DNA from: Lactobacillus helveticus DSM 20075 = CGMCC 1.1877
Lineage (GTDB): Bacteria; Bacillota; Bacilli; Lactobacillales; Lactobacillaceae
NCBI RefSeq assembly: GCF_000160855.1
Contig: NZ_GG700752.1
Coordinates: 454,723-475,473 of the forward strand
Direction of reading: 5' to 3'
DNA: 20,751 nucleotides
In this document: positions 15,284 to 20,751 of the stretch, piece by piece
Layout of the letters: each line of letters opens with the position of its first letter
Numbering within the stretch: the first letter of the stretch is position 1
Position numbers and translations under genes: made by a program
Notes under the pieces: model-generated
What the model was told of the DNA's origin: nothing
Databases searched by the model: none
Seen by the model: the letters and a program-made list of their open reading frames with translations, nothing else

Positions 15284-15658
15284 ATGAAAAAATATCGGAA
15301 ATATATAATCGCTGAGATGACAGTGTTACTGATTGTTGTTGGTCTTACCGCTTGTGGCAAGTCTACAGCACAGGATTTGCAAAGTAATAAATGGTATCTC
15401 AACCAAAAAGGACAAAGCTATAAAACCCAATTTAATAAAAAAACAATGACTATTGAAAGCCCCTTGATGAATGTAAATGCTAATTATTCAGTCAGTAATA
15501 CTTCTGGTAAAGAATATTTAAAAGTAAATACTGATGATGAGAAGAATCAAAAATTTGAATTAACTCAAATTAGCGATGGTTATAAAGCTAAAGCAATAAA
15601 TAAAACTGCCAAAGCAGATGACGGATTAGGAAGCTTTGAATTGCAAAAAAGGAAGTGA
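15284..15658 (+). CDS. Small A+T-rich lipoprotein inside the transfer operon
   Basis: ATG 15284 has GGAGG at 15271-15275; the in-frame ATG at 15269 has none. The 124-aa product has a lipoprotein signal peptide ending VVGLTAC, with the lipidated Cys at residue 24. The mature part is about 100 residues, rich in Lys, Asn and Ser, with beta-type sequence (QSYKTQFNKKTMTIES). This fits small DUF-type surface lipoproteins. It sits between the coupling protein and VirB6 genes, 14 bp and 5 bp from its neighbours. Codon use is more A+T-rich than the genes around it, which suggests later acquisition. A surface or entry-exclusion lipoprotein is a reasonable guess; no domain is recognised. Confidence 0.8.
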   Translation: MKKYRKYIIAEMTVLLIVVGLTACGKSTAQDLQSNKWYLNQKGQSYKTQFNKKTMTIESPLMNVNANYSVSNTSGKEYLKVNTDDEKNQKFELTQISDGYKAKAINKTAKADDGLGSFELQKRK

Positions 15659-15663
15659 TAGAT

Positions 15664-16521
15664 ATGTTTGTTTTAGGTGATATTTCAGGACTGGTTCGGG
15701 GAGCGATTGTTAAGTTTTTTGAATGGCTACTGTCTGGTTTGTTAGATGGTTTATTCAACATCTGTAAGGCAATCATTGACCAAGCCAATCAAAGCTTGCC
15801 GATTGTTAAAACGTGGTATGCCATCTTCCTGTCCTTTGCGACATCATTAGTCGTTGTGGTTGTCCTTGGGCGTATTGTGATGACAATTATAAAAGAGGCG
15901 GACGAAAGTACCGATGTGACTTGGGCTAATATCATCATGGACGGGATTAAATCAGCGGCCGTGATTCCGGTTTTCGTGTTCTTACAGGGCTTTATTCAAG
16001 GTTCAATTACCTTGCCCCTGCTAAAGTATATGCTTAGTTCTGATCAGCAGTTCACTGCTAAATCAATTACCGGCATGAATAAAGTTCCTGGGTTAAAAGA
16101 TGTTGGCATTTCGCTACCCTTACAGATTTTGTTTCTGCTAATCTTCACTGTCGTAACCGTCGTGTTCTTTATCAAAATGTGTGTGTTTGTGGCTGATATG
16201 GCGTGGTATAACCTGACAATTCCTTTAGCTGCAATGAGCATGGCAACTGAAAGCTTTGATTATAGTGGTACGTGGTGGAAGAAGTACATTTATTACAATG
16301 CTTCCATTATTAGCCAGGTGCTTTGTATGTCATTATCAGTGTGGTGTTTCACTAATATGGCTAAATACGGGTTTATTGCTTTTATTGCTTCAATCGGATT
16401 CGGTTTTCTGGTGGTCAAAACACCTGACGCCGTTAAAGACTTTTGGGCTTCAACCGGTGTGACTAAAAGTGCTGGTATGGGTGCCATGAGAATGTTTCAA
16501 AATTATTTCCGTAACCACTAG
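15664..16521 (+). CDS. trsL: TrsL: VirB6-like polytopic channel protein
   Basis: ATG 15664 has GGAAGTGA (15651-15658) upstream and is preferred to GTG 15655. The 285-aa protein begins with an amphipathic segment, then has about five membrane segments (near residues 52-76, 97-118, 150-178, 211-231 and 235-252) and a short C-terminal tail (KSAGMGAMRMFQNYFRNH). The conserved centre includes FVADMAWYNLTIPLAAMSM and a Trp pair (GTWWKKYIYY). VirB6 proteins form part of the inner-membrane pore, and the polytopic pattern, length and operon position agree with TrsL. Confidence 0.85.
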   Translation: MFVLGDISGLVRGAIVKFFEWLLSGLLDGLFNICKAIIDQANQSLPIVKTWYAIFLSFATSLVVVVVLGRIVMTIIKEADESTDVTWANIIMDGIKSAAVIPVFVFLQGFIQGSITLPLLKYMLSSDQQFTAKSITGMNKVPGLKDVGISLPLQILFLLIFTVVTVVFFIKMCVFVADMAWYNLTIPLAAMSMATESFDYSGTWWKKYIYYNASIISQVLCMSLSVWCFTNMAKYGFIAFIASIGFGFLVVKTPDAVKDFWASTGVTKSAGMGAMRMFQNYFRNH

Positions 16522-16535
16522 GAGGAAAAATAGTT

Positions 16536-16955
16536 ATGAAGAAAATCGCACACTGGTTATTGGAAAAAGCCAAAAAAGATATGCGAACCGATCCTTTTAC
16601 AACACCTTCACGGCGGACTAAGCTGTCTTACTATTTTGATAACTTAGTTAGCATGGTCTTCTATATAATGGGAATTTACCTCATGTTAATGGATTTATAC
16701 CAAGAGCTTTTCATGGCGAACCATACCGATTTTTTAGGAACTGCTCTAATGGCCTTAGTTTTACTGCTGGGTGGCTTATTATTCCGTTGGTCAGCCTATG
16801 CAGATCTCAAAGCCATCAACCGGTATCAACATTATTTGAAGCAACAATCGATAGAGCAACAACAAGAATTGCGCCGTGAAACTTGGTTGAAAGCGGCTGA
16901 ACAAGGTAAAACAGAATTAGATCAAAAACTTAATCACAAGGAGTATGGAAAATGA
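16536..16955 (+). CDS. Two-helix membrane protein of the transfer operon (TrsM position)
   Basis: The 139-aa protein has a basic N-terminus (KKAKKDMRTDPFTTPSRR), two membrane segments (about residues 35-55 and 66-84) and a Gln/Glu-rich coiled-coil tail (about 95-139). AGGAGG lies about 12 bases upstream of the ATG. I recognise no domain. It may be an accessory of the VirB6-like pore. It overlaps the topoisomerase start by four bases (ATGA), so translation is probably coupled. Confidence 0.75.
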   Translation: MKKIAHWLLEKAKKDMRTDPFTTPSRRTKLSYYFDNLVSMVFYIMGIYLMLMDLYQELFMANHTDFLGTALMALVLLLGGLLFRWSAYADLKAINRYQHYLKQQSIEQQQELRRETWLKAAEQGKTELDQKLNHKEYGK

Positions 16956-19087
16956 CAACTGTTATTTTGGCAGAAAAACCAAGTCAAGCCCGATCATATG
17001 TCGAAGCGTTCCAAAGGAGCACTAAGAAACAAGGCTATTACATCATTAACGATTCACTCTTACCGCCCGATACCGTTATCACGTTTGGATTCGGCCACCT
17101 AGTTGAACTAGCAGCGCCAGAAGCCTATGACGCTAAATACAAACATTGGTCACTGAGTAACTTACCTATTTTCCCAGCACATTACCAATTTATCGTCCCA
17201 ACTGACAAGAAAGCTCAATTCAAAATTGTGAAAGAGTGGTTAAGCAAAGCAGATACGATTGTCGTTGCTACTGATAGTGATCGTGAAGGGGAGAACATTG
17301 CCTGGTCAATTATGAATCAGGCCAAGATTAATTTGAAACAGAAAACGATCAAGAGATTATGGATCAACTCGTTAGAAAAAGACGCCATCAGAAGTGGTTT
17401 TAAAGCGCTGAAAGACGGCTGGGCGTTTTACCCTAAGTACCAGGAAGCCCAAACCCGTCAAATTAGCGATTGGTTGATCGGTATGAATGGTAGTCCCTTA
17501 TATACTTTGTTATTAAGACAAAATGGGGTACGCGGGGTATACTCAATTGGTCGCGTGCAGACGCCAACCTTGTATATGGTCTATCAAAGGGACCAGGCAA
17601 TCAAAAACTTTAAGCCGGAACCTTATTTTGAGCTAAATGCGGAAATTTTAGCTAATCAGCAAAAATTTTTCGCAAAATTAGACCCCTATCAGCGATTTAA
17701 AGACGAAACAGGGCTAATGACATTCATGCAGGCTAAACACGTTCAGAAAGGCTCACAGGACGGTTTAATCAAGGACGTCCAAAAGCAAGGCAAAAAAAGC
17801 GCCAGTCCACGATTGTTCTCGTTGTCAGCACTACAAACCATGATCAACCGGCGGTATCATGCCAGTGCTGCCGATGTTTTAAAAGCTGTTCAAGCCTTAT
17901 ATGAAGCTAAATACTTATCTTATCCACGAACAGATAGTCAATACATTACCGATCAAGAATTTACGTATCTGCGCCAGAACTTGGCGCGGTATCAGAAGTT
18001 AGTCTCAAAAGAAATTGCCTTACCTCAAATCGAGCCACAAAGCCGATACGTTAACGGCAAAAAAGTGCAAGAACACCATGCAATTATTATGACAAAAACG
18101 GTGCCAAGCCAAGAGCAGCTGGCTAAGCTATCAAAACTTGAGCAACAAGTATATGACTTAGTATTAAGGACGACCTTAGCCATGTTTGCTGATCCGTACG
18201 AGTACGAGGAAACTACCATTATTACCCAAGTTGGTGACGCCAATTTTAAAGCAACGGGTAAGGTCCCAACTAAGCAAGGTTGGCAAGCTTTATTTGATGA
18301 TCACAAAGCCGACCAGCAAGAGGCAGCCACCCTACCGATCGTTCACCAAGGCGACCAAGTTCAAGCAAATCTGCAAACGCCGCAAAAAGAAACGACCCCG
18401 CCGGTACCATTTACCGAAGGTACCCTGATTACGGCCATGAAGACGGCCGGTAAAACGCTTGATGATGAAGCAGCCCAGGCGATTCTCAAAGACGTGCAAG
18501 GCATTGGGACAAGTGCGACCCGGGCAAATGTGCTTGAGATATTGAAGAAACGTGGCTATTTAGTTACTGAAAAGAATAAGCTACACGTCAGTGAAGCCGG
18601 AATTACTTTATGTAAAGCGGTCGAACTCGAACCCTTGCTAACTAGTCCAGAAATGACGGCTAAATGGGAGCAAGCTTTACAGCAAATCAGTACCGAAGAA
18701 CGCACTCCGGATAATTTTTTGAGCCAAATCAAGAAGTTTGTGGCGAAGTTAATCGCTGATGTTCCCACACAATTAACCGGCAATGCAGCCATTAAGCAAC
18801 AAATCAATCACCAACAGCAAGCACAAAAGTCCGCCGAGGTCTTCTTAGAAACACCGCAAGCGACCGTGTTAAATAAACAGAAGTTTTACATTGTGAAGCC
18901 CAAGCAAGGTGAAGATTTTACCTTACCTAAGAAATGGAGTAGCAAGACGCTCGGGAAGACCGCAATTAAAGCGTTAGTTACCAAGGGTGAAACCAGCAAA
19001 TTAAAGGGTTTCAAGAGCAAAAAGGGGAAGTCGTTTGACGCCAAGTTAAAGCTTGACGGCCATAAATTAAGTTTTGATTTTGATTAG
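16952..19087 (+). CDS. topB: Type IA DNA topoisomerase (topoisomerase III)
   Basis: The 711-aa enzyme relaxes or decatenates single-stranded regions during transfer or replication, and is the counterpart of TraI/TrsI in staphylococcal plasmids. The TOPRIM domain shows ILAEKPSQA (E8) and VVATDSDREGENIAW (D108, D110, E112). The strand-passage part has SIGRVQTPTLY (198-208) and the active-site YPRTDSQYI (Tyr324). EHHAII and IGTSATRANVLE follow at usual places. The C-terminal region is short and basic (KGFKSKKGKSFDAKL) with no paired cysteines, so zinc fingers are absent. It closes the transfer operon. No terminator with a T-run is seen directly after it. Confidence 0.95.
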   Translation: MTTVILAEKPSQARSYVEAFQRSTKKQGYYIINDSLLPPDTVITFGFGHLVELAAPEAYDAKYKHWSLSNLPIFPAHYQFIVPTDKKAQFKIVKEWLSKADTIVVATDSDREGENIAWSIMNQAKINLKQKTIKRLWINSLEKDAIRSGFKALKDGWAFYPKYQEAQTRQISDWLIGMNGSPLYTLLLRQNGVRGVYSIGRVQTPTLYMVYQRDQAIKNFKPEPYFELNAEILANQQKFFAKLDPYQRFKDETGLMTFMQAKHVQKGSQDGLIKDVQKQGKKSASPRLFSLSALQTMINRRYHASAADVLKAVQALYEAKYLSYPRTDSQYITDQEFTYLRQNLARYQKLVSKEIALPQIEPQSRYVNGKKVQEHHAIIMTKTVPSQEQLAKLSKLEQQVYDLVLRTTLAMFADPYEYEETTIITQVGDANFKATGKVPTKQGWQALFDDHKADQQEAATLPIVHQGDQVQANLQTPQKETTPPVPFTEGTLITAMKTAGKTLDDEAAQAILKDVQGIGTSATRANVLEILKKRGYLVTEKNKLHVSEAGITLCKAVELEPLLTSPEMTAKWEQALQQISTEERTPDNFLSQIKKFVAKLIADVPTQLTGNAAIKQQINHQQQAQKSAEVFLETPQATVLNKQKFYIVKPKQGEDFTLPKKWSSKTLGKTAIKALVTKGETSKLKGFKSKKGKSFDAKLKLDGHKLSFDFD

Positions 19088-19107
19088 AACCTGCCTACCG
19101 CCCTTCA

Positions 19108-19178
19108 CGTTGTTCCGGTTGGTGAACCCGTCATTTAGGTTCACTTTTATAAAGCTAAAAGTAAACCTAAACAACGGG
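19108..19178 (+). promoter_or_regulatory. Long imperfect hairpin with alternative pairing, upstream of the ArdC unit
   Basis: Arms 19127-19149 and 19156-19178 pair over 23 positions with only three mismatches around a 6-nt loop (TAAAGC). A smaller hairpin, GTGAACC (19122-19128) with GGTTCAC (19138-19144), would compete with it. CGTTGTT (19108-19114) can also pair with AACAACG (19170-19176). No T-run follows, so it is not an ordinary terminator. It may be a regulatory leader or a fold-back promoter that acts on single-stranded DNA. No good -35/-10 pair was found here. Confidence 0.6.
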
Positions 19179-19208
19179 TGAGATTAGCAAAGCAAAGGAG
19201 ATCATAAA

Positions 19209-19424
19209 ATGGATAATAAATTAGCAGTTATTGGGAGTGAATTACCAGTTTTACAGGCTAAAGGAACCTACAAGTATTTAAAAGAAATCACTGGTAACGG
19301 AGCCTATTATCAAGTGGCTTGGCAAAAATTAGCTGATGGCTACATCGCCCTTTATGGCACGACCCCGATTCAAATCAACGTAACCCCTATATTGAATGAT
19401 ATTTTTGAAAATGAGGAGGGGTAG
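19209..19424 (+). CDS. Small hypothetical protein upstream of the ArdC-type gene
   Basis: The 71-aa protein starts at ATG 19209 with AAAGGAG (19194-19200) upstream. The sequence looks like a small compact domain (KYLKEITGNGAYYQVAWQKL, then ADGYIALYGTTPIQINV) with a Glu-rich end. There is no signal peptide or membrane segment. It ends three bases before the ArdC-type start, so the two are almost certainly one operon. I recognise no family. Possible roles are a regulator or partner of the antirestriction protein. Confidence 0.75.
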   Translation: MDNKLAVIGSELPVLQAKGTYKYLKEITGNGAYYQVAWQKLADGYIALYGTTPIQINVTPILNDIFENEEG

Positions 19425-19427
19425 ACA

Positions 19428-20552
19428 ATGCCGAGTAAAGCAGACGTTAAAGCCTGGAAAGCACAATTAGTCGCCCAAGCCGAACAACAAATCCTAAAAT
19501 TAACTGATAGTGACCGATTTAAACAGTATCTTAATACCCTGGCTAAATTTCATCATTATAGCGCCAGAAACATTGATTTGATTTATGCGCAAAATCCGCA
19601 AGCCACTCAAGTCGCGGGCTTTAAGCAATGGCAGACGGCTTTTAACCGCACCGTCAAACGAGGCGCAAAAGCGATTCGGATTGCGGCCCCGATCATTAAG
19701 AAGTTAACACCAGCCGAGCAAAAGCGTCTTGATACCACCGATGAACGCGCCATTGTCGGTTACCGTTATCTACCCGTCTTTGACGTGTCACAAACTAGCG
19801 GTGAGCCAGTGTTAAGTGCCAAGGATTTTGTCAAAGAAAATTTAGCCGATCATCAGAATGTAACGAGCTTGTATAACGCGTTCAAAGATTATTTAAACCA
19901 GCAAACCGACCTTAAAGTCAGTGAAGTGCCTTTAGAGACGCTAAATGGGGCTAAGGGGTATTTTCAACCCAGCAGTAATGAAATCGTCATTGGTGGCGAT
20001 GAGCCCGATAATGCTTTAAAATTGAAGACGTTATATCATGAATATGCGCATAGCCAGCTACACGGCTTAAAATCAGCCTTTAAAGATCGGCCACGAGCCT
20101 ATCAGGAAACCCAAGCCGAAGCGATCGCGTATGTTGCCATGCAAAATATTGGTGTTGATACCAGCAACTACTCACTCGGGTATGTGGCTACCTGGGCTAA
20201 AGATAAAGCCGTGATCCATAGTGCTTTAAGTGAGATCCAGCAAGTGAGCAACAAAGTGATTGAGCTTAGCGATGGCTTAACCAAACAATTAGGCTTACAA
20301 GAAGCCCAAAAAGAGCCTGAGCATAATCTAAAAAAGCTATCAGCCCAGGAACTTAATAAGTCCTATCAAGGCTTGCAACAACAAGTTCAGCAAGCAACTA
20401 ATCCACAACAAAAGTTAGGACTAAAAAATAAGTTAAATGATGTACACCATGAAATCAGTAATCGAACGCAAAAACAACTGAAAGCATTTGCTGAACAGAA
20501 TCCGGAGATCAAACAACCCGAATCCGAACTTGATCAAAGTCTAAAACGTTAG
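19428..20552 (+). CDS. ArdC-type antirestriction protein: ssDNA-binding domain plus HExxH metalloprotease
   Basis: The 374-aa protein has an N-terminal ArdC-like single-strand DNA-binding domain (residues 5-120; FHHYSARNIDLIYAQNPQAT and VAGFKQWQTAFNRTVKRGAK). A zincin domain follows, with YHEYAHSQLH (H204, E205, H208) and ETQAEAIAYV (E231 as third ligand). After residue 290 comes a Gln-rich helical tail whose last 30 residues resemble the Fic protein's end. ArdC proteins bind the entering strand and protect it from restriction, and some are carried with the DNA into the recipient. GAGGAGG lies just before ATG 19428, inside the end of the preceding gene. No signal peptide is present. Confidence 0.9.
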   Translation: MPSKADVKAWKAQLVAQAEQQILKLTDSDRFKQYLNTLAKFHHYSARNIDLIYAQNPQATQVAGFKQWQTAFNRTVKRGAKAIRIAAPIIKKLTPAEQKRLDTTDERAIVGYRYLPVFDVSQTSGEPVLSAKDFVKENLADHQNVTSLYNAFKDYLNQQTDLKVSEVPLETLNGAKGYFQPSSNEIVIGGDEPDNALKLKTLYHEYAHSQLHGLKSAFKDRPRAYQETQAEAIAYVAMQNIGVDTSNYSLGYVATWAKDKAVIHSALSEIQQVSNKVIELSDGLTKQLGLQEAQKEPEHNLKKLSAQELNKSYQGLQQQVQQATNPQQKLGLKNKLNDVHHEISNRTQKQLKAFAEQNPEIKQPESELDQSLKR

Positions 20553-20569
20553 CCAGTTTTTAAAGGTCA

Positions 20570-20578
20570 TGCTATAAT
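20570..20578 (+). promoter_or_regulatory. Extended -10 promoter for the antitoxin RNA
   Basis: TGCTATAAT at 20570-20578 is a perfect extended -10 element. The -35 region about 17 bp upstream is poor, which is common for extended -10 promoters. The predicted start of transcription is near 20585, just after the ArdC-type gene. Confidence 0.75.
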
Positions 20579-20584
20579 GTAATA

Positions 20585-20708
20585 GAAAAGGGAAGCCCTG
20601 CGCTAACAAGACTTCCCATGCAAGCCGCTTCAAAGGCGGTGGCATTAGTTAACTAAACGATACTGTCGTCCCGTAACTCGCCAAAGTTATGATCGGGGCG
20701 GCTTTTTT
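20585..20708 (+). ncRNA. Putative type I antitoxin RNA (RNAII of an Fst/Lpt-like system)
   Basis: About 120 nt run from the promoter to a terminator without a credible ORF. The RNA would be structured: GGGAAG (20590-20595) pairs with CTTCCC (20612-20617), and CCGC (20625-20628) with GCGG (20636-20639). It converges on a minus-strand ORF with an Fst-like C-terminus and shares its terminator, which is the layout of par/RNAII antitoxins in pAD1 and the lactobacillar Lpt system. The toxin mRNA 5' end lies outside the window, so the pairing cannot be fully checked. Confidence 0.55.
20670..20708 (+). terminator. Terminator shared by antitoxin RNA and toxin mRNA
   Basis: CCCG (20670-20673) pairs with CGGG (20694-20697), and TAACT (20674-20678) with AGTTA (20685-20689), with TGAT bulged. 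GCGGC then leads into six T residues (20703-20708). It overlaps the toxin stop codon. Confidence 0.7.
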
Positions 20709-20751
20709 ATTTGTGGTGCTTGTCGATATAGCTGAGTAGCGCAATTAAAAA
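20707..20751 (-). CDS. 3' end of an Fst/Lpt-like small toxin, truncated by the window edge
   Basis: The minus-strand frame is open to the window edge and reads FLIALLSYIDKHHK before a TAA at 20707-20709. A hydrophobic helix followed by a short charged tail is the C-terminal pattern of Fst/Ldr-family type I toxins, which insert into the membrane of plasmid-free cells. The convergent antitoxin RNA supports this. Only 14 residues are visible, so the call depends mainly on context. Confidence 0.5.
   Translation of the reverse strand, partial: FLIALLSYIDKHHK

Noticed and set aside
19127..19178. Simple intrinsic terminator for the transfer operon
   Set aside because: The stem is long but no T-run follows on the plus strand.

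Overview
The window looks like part of a large conjugative plasmid from a member of the Lactobacillaceae (Lactobacillus in the old broad sense). The reasons are a RepA_N-type replication gene with internal iterons, strong AGGAGG-type ribosome binding sites, an A+T-leaning composition, a trs/tra-type Gram-positive type IV secretion (T4SS) operon, a MOBQ (MobA/MobL) relaxase, and an Fst-like type I toxin-antitoxin locus. The species cannot be fixed from the sequence. Both ends cut through genes (repA on the left, a small toxin on the right), so partition genes and any cargo lie outside.

Layout. 1-1033: 3' part of repA with three 29-bp in-frame iterons, a likely oriV. 1034-2266: a leading-region operon with a 65-aa ORF and a Fic-family protein, closed by a bidirectional terminator. 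2243-2753 (minus): two small MobC/TraD-like accessory genes. 2780-3022: a compact control region with a minus-strand promoter and a MOBQ-type oriT (IR plus TAAGTGCGC on the minus strand). 3023-5083: relaxase. 5165-5498: HTH gene whose 3' end folds into mutually exclusive hairpins ending in a terminator, set directly before the ribosome binding site of the transfer operon. 5512-19087: one long transfer operon (VirB2-like, PrgI/VirB3-like, TrsD, TrsE/VirB4, EssB-like TrsF, TrsG muramidase/peptidase, VirB8-like TrsH, thioredoxin-like protein, TrsJ, a small membrane ORF, TrsK/VirD4, a lipoprotein, TrsL/VirB6, a two-TM protein, topoisomerase III). 19088-20552: a long hairpin, a 71-aa ORF and an ArdC-type antirestriction metalloprotease. 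20553-20751: antitoxin RNA and the 3' end of an Fst-like toxin.

How it works together (inference from families). The accessory proteins and relaxase nick oriT on the minus strand. TrsJ/TrsK couple the relaxosome to the channel, TrsE powers it, and TrsG opens the cell wall. From the nick orientation, the DNA left of oriT (accessory genes, Fic operon, repA) enters the recipient first and the relaxase and transfer genes enter last.

The most interesting observation is that two unrelated enzymes, the Fic protein and the ArdC-type protease, share a C-terminal tail (13 of 19 residues identical, with mostly different synonymous codons). It could be a common T4SS export signal for proteins delivered with the DNA. 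The Fic protein also has Gln in place of the catalytic His of the Fic motif. Other leads are the attenuator-like leader of the tra operon, an overlooked 56-aa membrane protein beside the coupling protein, and a large imperfect hairpin in front of the ArdC unit.
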